From JBEKTY01 sp049515555 (GTDB taxonomy: Bacteria; Planctomycetota; Planctomycetia; Pirellulales; Thermoguttaceae): a stretch of 64,000 nucleotides of DNA. The stretch lies in the NCBI GenBank assembly GCA_049515555.1, contig JBEKTY010000016.1:1-64000 (forward strand), given 5' to 3'. Under the pieces are notes generated by a model. That model did not search any database. It saw only the letters and a program-made list of their open reading frames with translations, and was not told the origin of the DNA. Positions 45,350 through 52,489 of the stretch are shown here, piece after piece (within the stretch, counting starts at the first letter, position 1; each line of letters starts with the position of its first letter). The position numbers and the translations under genes were made by a program.

Positions 45350-46333
45350 ATGCTGATCGGCCTGACCTACGACCTCCGAGCCGACTACCTGGCCGCCGGC
45401 TACACGGAAGAGCAGACGGCCGAGTTCGACCGGGCCGAAACGGTCGAGGCCCTGGAATCGACCCTGGCCGAGCTGGGGCACCGAACCGAGCGGATCGGAA
45501 GCGGCCGGCAATTGGTCGACCGCCTGGCCGCCGGCCGGCGGTGGGACCTGGTGTTCAATTTCGCCGAGGGCCTGCATGGGCTGGCCCGCGAGGCCCAGGT
45601 CCCGGCGATCCTCGACCTGTACGAGATCCCCTACACCTTTTCCGACCCCCTGGTGCTGGCCCTGACGCTGCACAAGGCCCTGACCAAGGTGGTGGTCCGG
45701 GCCGCGGGCATTCCCACGCCCGAGTTCGCCCTGGTCCACGGCCTGGACGACCTCCAGGGCATCGAGCTGCCGATGCCGCTCTTTGCCAAGCCGGTGGCCG
45801 AGGGGACCGGCAAGGGCGTCACGGCCGCCTCGAAGATCGTAGACCGCGACTCGCTCACACGGGTCTGCGGCGAGCTGCTGGCCCGCTACCGGCAGGACGT
45901 GCTGGTCGAGACCTTCCTGCCCGGCCGCGAGTTCACCGTGGGCGTGCTGGGCACCGGGGCCGACGCCCGCGTGGTCGGCAGCATGGAGGTCTTCCTGCTG
46001 CCGGGGGCCGAGGCCGAGGTCTATTCCTACGTCAACAAGGAGCGGAGCGAGGAGTTGTGCCGGTACCAGATGGGCCGGCCCGAGCAGGACGACGAGGTCC
46101 GCCGGGCCGAGGAGCTGGCCCTGGCCGTCCACCGGCGGTTGGGCTGCCGCGACGCCTCGCGGACCGATTTCCGCTCCGACGGCCAGGGCCGCCCGCAATT
46201 CATCGAAATCAATCCGCTGGCCGGCCTGCACCCCGAACATTCCGATCTGCCGATCATTTGCGGCCTGAAGGGCATTGGGTATCGGGAACTCGTCGAGCGG
46301 ATCGTCAGTTCGGCCGCCCGGCGGGCGATTTGA
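45350..46333 (+). CDS. ATP-grasp ligase, D-Ala-D-Ala-ligase-like
   Basis: 327 aa, close to the usual length of Ddl-type ligases. Features are an N-terminal Rossmann-like domain (WDLVFNFAEG), PFAKP-like LFAKPVAEGTGKGV in the ATP-grasp nucleotide site, VETFLPGREFTVGVLG, and the Mg-binding FIEINPLAGLHPEHSDLP. These enzymes activate a carboxylate as acyl phosphate and join it to an amine. The gene follows the KamA-like gene after heptad repeats and has no clear ribosome binding site; CGCTGG and then ATG follow directly from the repeat. A second, related ligase is encoded at 46778. Whether it acts in cell-wall or other peptide synthesis is unknown. Confidence 0.85.
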   Translation: MLIGLTYDLRADYLAAGYTEEQTAEFDRAETVEALESTLAELGHRTERIGSGRQLVDRLAAGRRWDLVFNFAEGLHGLAREAQVPAILDLYEIPYTFSDPLVLALTLHKALTKVVVRAAGIPTPEFALVHGLDDLQGIELPMPLFAKPVAEGTGKGVTAASKIVDRDSLTRVCGELLARYRQDVLVETFLPGREFTVGVLGTGADARVVGSMEVFLLPGAEAEVYSYVNKERSEELCRYQMGRPEQDDEVRRAEELALAVHRRLGCRDASRTDFRSDGQGRPQFIEINPLAGLHPEHSDLPIICGLKGIGYRELVERIVSSAARRAI

Positions 46334-46439
46334 GCTTAACACGGCACGGGCTTGCAGACCCTTGCCTGATCGGAAGAAATACTCCACGACACCTGACCGG
46401 AACGCTTGCAGTTCGGTAGAATAGCGGGGGAGGTGTCCC

Positions 46440-46658
46440 ATGATCCAAACAGTTGAGGCGGTCGTCGATACTGCCGGGCGGGTCCAGTTGCTCGGTGAGG
46501 TCCATGTCGCCAGCCCCCGCCGGGCGCTCGTGACGGTGTTGGAAGAGCCAGCCGCGGTGCCGGGAGAGGCCGCGCTCTTGGCGGAAGCGGCCTTGGCGGT
46601 GGACTGGTCCCGGCCGGAGGAGGACGCGGCGTGGTCACACCTGCAGCCGGGGAAGTAG
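46440..46658 (+). CDS. Small antitoxin-like protein without an adjacent toxin
   Basis: 72 aa with GGGGAGGTG upstream of the ATG. The N-terminus (QTVEAVVDTAGRVQLLGEV) resembles the swapped-hairpin DNA-binding start of AbrB/MazE-like or DUF2281-like antitoxins. The rest (ALLAEAALAVDWSRPEEDAAWSHLQ) resembles the toxin-binding tail. Planctomycete relatives are, from memory, usually followed by a MazF/PemK toxin gene. Here 46659-46777 is too short and shows none. It is inserted between the two ATP-grasp genes. Confidence 0.55.
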   Translation: MIQTVEAVVDTAGRVQLLGEVHVASPRRALVTVLEEPAAVPGEAALLAEAALAVDWSRPEEDAAWSHLQPGK

Positions 46659-46777
46659 TTCTCGTTCCGCGGTCGTGGCGTTGTTTCAACCACCCATAGG
46701 CCCCTGACGCTGAACGAGGCACCCACTCCCGGCGGTAGCCGTTAAGAACCTGGGACGAATGAGGAGGGGCCCGGCCC

Positions 46778-47989
46778 ATGGACGTGGCGATTCTGCACCC
46801 GGCCCTGCCGCCGCAAGCCGCGCTGGAAGACCAGGACACGCTGGTTCAGGTCCAGACGGTGGCCGAGGCCCTGGTGCGGCTGGGCCACCGCACCACGACC
46901 GTGCCCTGCACGCTGGACCTGGCCGCCCTGCAACAGCGGTTGGCCGAAGTGCGGCCGCAGGTGGTGTTCAACCTGGTCGAATCGCTCGGCGGGGCCGACT
47001 CGCTCCAATATCTGCCATCGGCCGTCTTGGACGCGATGGGCTTGCCCTACACCGGCAATTCCACCGAGGCCATATTCCAGACAACCCACAAGCTGCTGGC
47101 CAAGCAGCTTCTGCGGCTGGCCGGGCTGCCGACGCCAGCCTGGCTGACGCTGGTTGGGAATGACGCGGAGACGCGGAGACGCGGAGACACGGAGAGTTCC
47201 GATGTCCCCGCGTCCCCGTGTCCCCGCGTCCCCGCGTCCACTCCACCCCTCGCCCCTCCCTCCTCCCCCCTCGCCACCGAGCAGTTGCCGGTTGTCAGTT
47301 GTCAGAAAAAGCGGTCAGCTATCAGCGGTCAGCGGTCAGCTTCGGCTCTTGTCTCCGCGTCTCCGCGTCCCCGCGTCCCCGCGTCCACTCCACCCCTCCC
47401 CCCTCACCCCTACATCCTCAAGGCCGTGTGGGAACATGCCTCGCGGGGGCTGGACGAGCAGAACGTAGTGAGCCAGGGCGGCGTTGGGAGAGTGCGCGAG
47501 CGATTGTCCGAGTTTGCCGCCCGGACGGGCCGGCCCGCCTTCGCCGAGCAGTTCATCGAGGGCCGGGAGTTGAACCTCTCAGTATTGGCCGGGCCGGCCG
47601 GGCCCGAGGTGCTGCCGCCGGCCGAGATCGACTTCTCGGCCTTCCCGCCGGGCAAGGTGCGGATCGTGGGCTACCAGGCCAAGTGGGAGGCCGGGTCGTT
47701 CGAGTTCGCCCACACGCCGCGGTGCTTCGATTTCCCGCATCAGGACGGCCCGCTCTTGGCCCGCTTACGCGAGCTTTCGCTCGGCTGCTGGCAGCTTTTC
47801 GGGCTGGGGGGCTATGCACGGGTCGATTTCCGCGTAGACCGCGCCGGCCAGCCGTGGATCCTCGAGATCAACACCAATCCCTGCCTCTCGCCCGACGCCG
47901 GCTTCGCCGCGGCCGTGGCCCAGGCCGCAATCCCCTGGGACCAGGCCATCGGGAGGATCATCGAGGCGGCCAGCAATTGGCCACTCTAA
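46778..47989 (+). CDS. ATP-grasp ligase, D-Ala-D-Ala-ligase-like, with an in-frame repeat insertion
   Basis: 403 aa from the ATG at 46778 with GAGGAGGGG upstream. Ddl-like features are VVFNLVESLGG, LPYTGNSTEAIFQTTHK, PYILKAVWEHASRGLDE, FIEGRELNLSVLAG and the Mg-site ILEINTNPCLSPDAGF. Between TPAWLTLVGN (residue about 126) and PYILK (about 211) lie about 85 residues of Pro/Arg/Ser-rich sequence. They are encoded by octad and heptad repeats at 47162-47411. Removing them gives about 318 aa, the normal Ddl size. The insertion falls just before the central ATP-grasp domain, where a surface loop could tolerate it. It may be spliced out nowhere, so the protein either carries this linker or is inactive. 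Confidence 0.75.
   Translation: MDVAILHPALPPQAALEDQDTLVQVQTVAEALVRLGHRTTTVPCTLDLAALQQRLAEVRPQVVFNLVESLGGADSLQYLPSAVLDAMGLPYTGNSTEAIFQTTHKLLAKQLLRLAGLPTPAWLTLVGNDAETRRRGDTESSDVPASPCPRVPASTPPLAPPSSPLATEQLPVVSCQKKRSAISGQRSASALVSASPRPRVPASTPPLPPHPYILKAVWEHASRGLDEQNVVSQGGVGRVRERLSEFAARTGRPAFAEQFIEGRELNLSVLAGPAGPEVLPPAEIDFSAFPPGKVRIVGYQAKWEAGSFEFAHTPRCFDFPHQDGPLLARLRELSLGCWQLFGLGGYARVDFRVDRAGQPWILEINTNPCLSPDAGFAAAVAQAAIPWDQAIGRIIEAASNWPL
47162..47411. repeat. Composite octad/heptad repeat block inside a coding sequence
   Basis: In order: four GACGCGGA-type octads (47162-47193), TCCCCGCG/TCCCCGTG octads (47205-47240), a C-rich CCCCTCC tract, two GTTGTCA-type heptads (47291-47305), CGGTCAG-type heptads (47311-47340), again TCTCCGCG/TCCCCGCG octads (about 47352-47388) and a final CCCCTCC tract. 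The same unit types occur elsewhere in 45-51 kb between genes. The block keeps the ATP-grasp frame. Confidence 0.85.
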
Positions 47990-48084
47990 ACACCGCCAGC
48001 GGTGGTATCGGGCCCTGGACACCCGCCCCAAGGGATGGTATAAGGGGGCGACGTTTTACAGAATTCCCGGATTCCCGACGGAAG

Positions 48085-48160
48085 GGAAAAGGGGACAGGC
48101 ACCTCTTGCCGCCGACGGCCCTTCGGGTGCTTTGCACAAAAGGTGCCTGTCCCCTTTTCC
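48085..48160. repeat. Perfect 20-bp inverted repeat with GGGGACAGGCACC core
   Basis: 48085-48104 and 48141-48160 are perfect reverse complements (GGAAAAGGGGACAGGCACCT and its complement), 36 nt apart. A diverged relative is at 42571-42646. The GGGGACAGG ends resemble REP/REPIN elements mobilised by RAYT transposases, but none is encoded in this window. It lies in the 281-nt gap between the second ATP-grasp gene and lutA, which otherwise shows no gene. Confidence 0.75.
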
Positions 48161-48270
48161 CCGCCCGCAACCAGTCGCCCGAACCAGGCCTACTTGTGAC
48201 GAGCCCCCAACGCTACACGCCGGCGCCCCGGCAGGATGATCCGCCATACCGGCCGGGCGATCCGGTCGCC

Positions 48271-48969
48271 ATGTTCATCCCTTGCTACATCGATCAGTTC
48301 TTTCCGGAGATCGGCGAGGCGATGGTGCGGCTGCTGGACCGCTACGGCGTCGAGCTGGTCTTTCCGCCCGAGCAGACCTGTTGTGGGCAGCCGGCCTTCA
48401 ACTCGGGCTATTGGGACGAGGCCCGGCGGGTGATCGACCATTTCTGCCGCGTGTTCGAGCCCTACCGCTGGATCGTCTGCCCGTCGGCCTCGTGCACGGC
48501 GATGTGCCGGGTATTTTTTGCCCACGTGGACCCCAGCCCGCGCGTGGTCGGCGTGGGCCGCCGCGTGCTGGAATTCACCGAGTTCCTGGTCGATATCCTG
48601 GGCGTGACCGACGTGGGGGCCGCCTTCCCGCACAAGGTCGGCCTGCACATCGGCTGCCACGGCCGCCGCGAGCTGGGCGTGGTCGATCAGCCGCTGGCCC
48701 TGCTCAAGGCCGTCCGCGGCGTGAGCTACTGCGAGATCCCCAACCTCGAGGAATGCTGCGGCTTCGGCGGCACGTTCAGCGTGAAAATGCCCGGCACGTC
48801 GCTGGCCATGGGCCAGACGAAGAAAGAGAACATCCTCCGCAGCGGGGCCGAGGTCGTGGCCTCGGCCGACGTCAGTTGCCTGATGCACATCGGCGGCATG
48901 CTCCGCCGCGACCCGGCCACCCGCCACATCCGCACCATGCACCTCGCCGAGCTGCTGGAAATGAAATGA
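48271..48969 (+). CDS. lutA: LutA: lactate oxidation Fe-S subunit (CCG-domain protein)
   Basis: 232 aa from the ATG at 48271. An in-frame GTG at 48196 would add 25 residues and complete the first strand (DPVAMFIPCYID); neither has a strong ribosome binding site. Two cysteine-rich CCG domains are present: Cys37-Cys38 in TCCGQPAFNSGY and Cys162-Cys163 in ECCGFGGTFS, each with supporting Cys residues (CPSASC, GCHGRR). LutA works with LutB and LutC to oxidise L-lactate to pyruvate in the cytoplasm, passing electrons through Fe-S clusters. The three genes follow in order here. Confidence 0.88.
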   Translation: MFIPCYIDQFFPEIGEAMVRLLDRYGVELVFPPEQTCCGQPAFNSGYWDEARRVIDHFCRVFEPYRWIVCPSASCTAMCRVFFAHVDPSPRVVGVGRRVLEFTEFLVDILGVTDVGAAFPHKVGLHIGCHGRRELGVVDQPLALLKAVRGVSYCEIPNLEECCGFGGTFSVKMPGTSLAMGQTKKENILRSGAEVVASADVSCLMHIGGMLRRDPATRHIRTMHLAELLEMK

Positions 48970-48971
48970 GC

Positions 48972-49056
48972 GTTCAGTTTTCAGTGTTCAGTGTTCAGCA
49001 AGACCCCGAATACCGACAACTGAAAACTGAAAACTGAAAACTGAAAACTGAACACT
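48972..49056. repeat. Inverted CTGANNN heptad tracts between lutA and lutB
   Basis: From 2 nt after the lutA stop, GTTCAGTTTTCAGTGTTCAG-type heptads run to 48998. At 49020-49056 four CTGAAAA units and one CTGAACA run directly into the lutB ATG at 49057. The tracts are complementary and could form a long hairpin, leaving no Shine-Dalgarno sequence for lutB. Confidence 0.88.
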
Positions 49057-50499
49057 ATGCCCAGCCACATAGACGGCGCAGAGTTCCTGAAGCACCTCAA
49101 CCGCGGCCTGTACGAGCCGACCGGCGAGTTCGCCGCGCTGGGCAAGGCCACCGAGTATTCCAGCAAGCAGAACCGGCAGATCACCGACGCCATCCCCTAT
49201 TTCCAGGATTGGCGCCAGTCGGCGCACGACGTCAAGAAGTACACGATCGCCAATCTCGACCGGCTGCTGGTCGAGTTCGAGCGGACGGTTACGGCCCGCG
49301 GCGCGGAGGTGCTCTACGCCGCCGATGCCGCCGAGGCCAACCGGCTCGTACTGGAGATCGCCCGCCGGCACCAGGTCCGCAGCGTGGTCAAGTCCAAGTC
49401 GATGGTCACCGAGGAGATGGACCTGAACCACGTGCTGGAAGAGGCGGGCATCCGGGCGGTCGAGACCGACCTGGGCGAGTTCATCATCCAACTGGCCGGC
49501 CAGCGGCCCACGCACATCGTCACCCCCGCCCTGCACATGTCGGCCGCCGACGTGGGCCGCCTGTTCGCCGAAAAACTCGGCGAGCCCTTCAGCGCCGAAC
49601 ACCAGCACCTGACCGGCATCGCCCGCCGCCATCTCCGCGACGAATACCTGCAAGCCGGCATGGGCATCTCCGGCTGTAACTTCGCCGTGGCCGACACCGG
49701 CACCCTGGTCATCGTCGAGAACGAAGGCAACGCAGGTCTCTCGACCGCCACGCCCCCGGTCCACGTGGCCCTGGTGGGCATCGAAAAGGTACTGCCGCGG
49801 ATCGACTACCTGCCCCTGCTCCTGAACCTGCTGGCCCGTAGCGGCACGGGCCAGAAGCTCACCGCCTATACGCACCTGATCGCCGGGCCGGCCCCCGGCC
49901 GCAAACTCTACATCATCTTCATCGACAACGGGCGGACCAATGTCTTGCAGGACCCGGCGGCCTGGAAGGCCCTGTTCTGCATTCGCTGCGGGGCCTGCCT
50001 CAACGCCTGCCCCGTCTACCGCCGCGTCGGCGGCTGGGCCTACGGCTGGGTCTACCCCGGCCCCATCGGCTCGGTCCTCACGCCGCACCTCATCGGTCTG
50101 GATAAGGCCGGCACGCTGCCCTTCGCTTCGTCGCTGTGCGGGGCCTGCGCCGAGGTCTGCCCGGTGAAGATCGATCTGGCCCACCAGTTGGTCCACCTGC
50201 GGCATCGGGCCACCAGCGAACAATCGCCGATGAACTCGACCCTGGAACGGCTGACCTGGATCCTGTGGGCCTGGGCCATGCGCGGCCCCCGGCGCTACCG
50301 CCTGACGATGTGGGCCGTCCGCTGGGGCGTGCGCCTCAGCCGCTTCCTTCCCTGGCATCCCGGCAAGCTGGGCGCATGGACCCGCGGCCGCGATCTGCCC
50401 AAAGTGCCGGACCACTCGTTCCGCCACTGGTGGCGCCGCCGCACCCGCCCGCCCCTCCCCCCTCCCCCCTCCCCCCTCACCCCTCACCCTCGCCACTAG
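49057..50499 (+). CDS. lutB: LutB: lactate utilisation ferredoxin-type subunit
   Basis: 480 aa. The N-terminal two thirds form the LUD domain (VVKSKSMVTEEMDLNHVL, TDLGEFIIQLAGQRPTHI, GISGCNFAVADTGTLVI). Two 4Fe-4S motifs follow: Cys308, 311, 314 and 318 in CIRCGACLNACP, and Cys361, 364 and 368 in CGACAEVCP. LutB is the iron-sulfur core of the LutABC L-lactate dehydrogenase. The last about 18 residues are Pro-rich (RPPLPPPPSPLTPHP) and are encoded by CCCCTCC heptads. The stop codon itself falls in the first CCACTAG heptad, so the original C-terminus has been replaced or extended by repeats. The ATG abuts another heptad tract. Confidence 0.92.
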   Translation: MPSHIDGAEFLKHLNRGLYEPTGEFAALGKATEYSSKQNRQITDAIPYFQDWRQSAHDVKKYTIANLDRLLVEFERTVTARGAEVLYAADAAEANRLVLEIARRHQVRSVVKSKSMVTEEMDLNHVLEEAGIRAVETDLGEFIIQLAGQRPTHIVTPALHMSAADVGRLFAEKLGEPFSAEHQHLTGIARRHLRDEYLQAGMGISGCNFAVADTGTLVIVENEGNAGLSTATPPVHVALVGIEKVLPRIDYLPLLLNLLARSGTGQKLTAYTHLIAGPAPGRKLYIIFIDNGRTNVLQDPAAWKALFCIRCGACLNACPVYRRVGGWAYGWVYPGPIGSVLTPHLIGLDKAGTLPFASSLCGACAEVCPVKIDLAHQLVHLRHRATSEQSPMNSTLERLTWILWAWAMRGPRRYRLTMWAVRWGVRLSRFLPWHPGKLGAWTRGRDLPKVPDHSFRHWWRRRTRPPLPPPPSPLTPHPRH

Positions 50500-50525
50500 C
50501 CACCAGCCACCAGCCACTAGCCACT
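50452..50525. repeat. CCCCTCN and CCACYAG heptads at the lutB-lutC junction
   Basis: Five exact heptads (three CCCCTCC, two CCCCTCA) and one hexamer fill 50452-50492, inside lutB. Then CCACTAG, CCACCAG, CCACCAG, CCACTAG and CCACT fill 50493-50525. The lutB stop is 50497-50499, and lutC starts at 50529. Confidence 0.9.
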
Positions 50526-50528
50526 CAA

Positions 50529-51194
50529 ATGACCACCCGTGACACGATCCTCGAGCGCATCCGCAGCGGGCTGACGGGCGCGGCCGCGGCCGGCTTCGCC
50601 GAGCTCCAGCCGCCGCCGGTGAGCGAGGTCTGGCCGCACGTCACTTCCGACCGCAACTGCCTGGCGGGGCGGTTCGCCGATGAATTGAAGCTCTTGCAAG
50701 GCGAGACCATTCGCGTGCCGACCATCGAGGAGGCCCAGCGCCAGCTTGGGCAGTTGATCGAGTCGGCCGGCTGGAGCCGCGTGGGGGCGGCCGATCGCCC
50801 GCTAACCCGCGAGCTCACGGCCCGCTTGCCCGCCCAGCGCGTCGCCTGGGCCACGCCCGACTGGCAGCCCCGGCAGATGGCCGACCTCGAGGCCGGCCTG
50901 GTCGCCGCCGACGCCCTGCTGGCCGATACGGGCACGTGCCTCGTCACCTGCGGCACGGCCCAGGAGCGGCTCCTGTGCTACCTGCCGCCGGTGTGCATTG
51001 TGGTGGCCCGGCTGGAGCAGATGTCCGAGCATCTGCCGGCCGCCTGGCCCGACATTGCCCGCCGCCTGGCCGATCCCGGCCTGCGGGGCGAGCTGCTCCT
51101 GGTGACCGGCCCCAGCCGCACCAGCGACATCGAGAAGATCCTCATCCTGGGCGTCCACGGCCCCAAACGCCTCGTCGTGCTGTTGGTGGGTTAG
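50529..51194 (+). CDS. lutC: LutC: lactate utilisation LUD-domain subunit
   Basis: 221 aa, a single LUD domain. Characteristic segments are TRDTILERIRSGL at the N-terminus, LVAADALLADTGTCLV, LPPVCIVVARLEQM and the terminal GPSRTSDIEKILILGVHGPKRLVVLL. LutC is the third component of the LutABC lactate-oxidising complex. The ATG lies 4 nt after a CCACYAG heptad tract and has no Shine-Dalgarno sequence, so initiation may depend on coupling to lutB translation, which ends 29 nt upstream. Confidence 0.9.
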   Translation: MTTRDTILERIRSGLTGAAAAGFAELQPPPVSEVWPHVTSDRNCLAGRFADELKLLQGETIRVPTIEEAQRQLGQLIESAGWSRVGAADRPLTRELTARLPAQRVAWATPDWQPRQMADLEAGLVAADALLADTGTCLVTCGTAQERLLCYLPPVCIVVARLEQMSEHLPAAWPDIARRLADPGLRGELLLVTGPSRTSDIEKILILGVHGPKRLVVLLVG

Positions 51195-51216
51195 CCAAGG
51201 TGACAGGCCGCAAGCC

Positions 51217-51459
51217 ATGAGCAACGTGACCTTCCAGCTTCCCGAGTCGCTGCGTCGGAGTATCCAGGCCCTGGCTGAGCGCGAGGGGTATTCCATCGAC
51301 CAGTTCCTGGCCAGCGCTGCCGCCGAGAAGATGGCGGCCCTGCGCACGCTGGAGTACCTGCGCCGCGAGGCCGCCGGCGGCCGCCGCGAGGACTTCGAGC
51401 GATTCCTAGCGGCTGTTCCTGACCGGGACCCCGTCGAAACCGATCGCATGCCCCGGTGA
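51217..51459 (+). CDS. Ribbon-helix-helix (HicB/CopG-like) antitoxin-like protein, orphan
   Basis: 80 aa. The N-terminus NVTFQLPESLRRSIQALAEREGYSIDQFLASA has the beta-strand, helix, turn, helix pattern of ribbon-helix-helix DNA-binding proteins, which form dimers and often act as antitoxins or autorepressors. The C-terminal half is Arg/Glu-rich (LEYLRREAAGGRREDFERFL). No toxin gene lies on either side: lutC is 22 nt upstream and the exonuclease gene 88 nt downstream. It may be cotranscribed with lutABC. Confidence 0.6.
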   Translation: MSNVTFQLPESLRRSIQALAEREGYSIDQFLASAAAEKMAALRTLEYLRREAAGGRREDFERFLAAVPDRDPVETDRMPR

Positions 51460-51547
51460 AGATCGGAAAAAGGGATTGAAAGAAAGCCATCGGTAACGTG
51501 GTGGCATATCGTTTCACGTCCCGGTGGACGCCCGCAGGAGGGTGACC

Positions 51548-52474
51548 ATGGATTTCGTAGCCCTGGATTTTGAGACCGCGAATGAAAAGCGGTCGAGTCC
51601 GTGTGCGGTCGGTGTCGTTGTCGTCAGGCAGGGCTGTTGTGTGGAGCGGTTCATGCGGTTGATCCGACCTCAGCCCCTGCGATTTAGTCCGTACAACACG
51701 GCCATACACGGGATCTCCGCGGAAGATGTGGCAGACGAACCCGAGTTTGACGCTGTATGGGATTGGCTAAGGCCCCACCTGGAAGGGCAGACCCTTCTTG
51801 CGCACAACGCCTCGTTTGATATCAGTGTTCTCCGGTGCACACTTGACCTTTTCGGGATTCCATACCCGGACCTGGAGTACAACTGTACGAGGCTAATATC
51901 GAAGGAGGTGTGGCACGACTTCCCAAGTTACAGCCTGGATTACATTGCCGGTCGCCTGGGAATTGAGTTCGAGCACCACAACGCTGTGGAAGATTCGCGT
52001 GCATGCGCGGAAATCGCCCGGTACGCCTGCGAAGTAACCAAGAACGACACGCTTGATTCACTTGCAAACGCGCTAAGGATAACCCCAGGCAGACTGTTCT
52101 GTGGTGGCTACCAGCCCGCCAGATGCGAGTCCCCGCACCGACCCAGCGTGAGGAAGGAACCAGCGGCGCTGGTCCCCTCGACAACCGACTTCGACCCACA
52201 CCACCCGCTATTCGGCACGACAGTAGTCTTCACTGGAGAACTGGAATCCATGACCCGCGCGGAAGCCATGCAACAGGTTCTCGACGTGGGTGGTAGCTGC
52301 GGAACAAGCGTCACACGGCACACGAACTATCTAGTGGTCGGCGACATCATGTTCGGGAAATTCCGCGGAGGCTACAGGAGCGGGAAGATGAAACGTGCCG
52401 AGGAACTGATAGCGGAGGGTAGGGACGTGGAGGTGATATCCGAACACGAGTTCTTGACGCTGCTTCTCAGTTGA
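51548..52474 (+). CDS. DnaQ-like DEDDh exonuclease fused to a BRCT domain
   Basis: 308 aa from the ATG at 51548 with AGGAGGGTGA upstream. Residues 1-165 are a 3'-5' exonuclease of the DEDDh type: Asp7 and Glu9 in LDFETAN, Asp91 in HNASFD, and His144/Asp149 in HNAVED. Residues about 224-308 form a BRCT domain (FGTTVVFTGELESMTRAEAMQQVLDVGG, TNYLVVGD), as in NAD-dependent ligases and some DNA polymerase III epsilon-like proteins. Expected roles are DNA repair or proofreading-like trimming. It is convergent with ligA, 15 nt apart. Its base composition is low for this window (51841-51900 has 29 G+C of 60 by hand count), as in the 3' half of ligA. Confidence 0.85.
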   Translation: MDFVALDFETANEKRSSPCAVGVVVVRQGCCVERFMRLIRPQPLRFSPYNTAIHGISAEDVADEPEFDAVWDWLRPHLEGQTLLAHNASFDISVLRCTLDLFGIPYPDLEYNCTRLISKEVWHDFPSYSLDYIAGRLGIEFEHHNAVEDSRACAEIARYACEVTKNDTLDSLANALRITPGRLFCGGYQPARCESPHRPSVRKEPAALVPSTTDFDPHHPLFGTTVVFTGELESMTRAEAMQQVLDVGGSCGTSVTRHTNYLVVGDIMFGKFRGGYRSGKMKRAEELIAEGRDVEVISEHEFLTLLLS

Positions 52475-52489
52475 ACGGAGAATCGTTTC

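Noticed and set aside
47218..48270. Long N-terminal extension of LutA
   Set aside because: The open frame upstream of 48196 is a shadow of the ATP-grasp gene and repeat blocks; LutA homology begins at about 48265.
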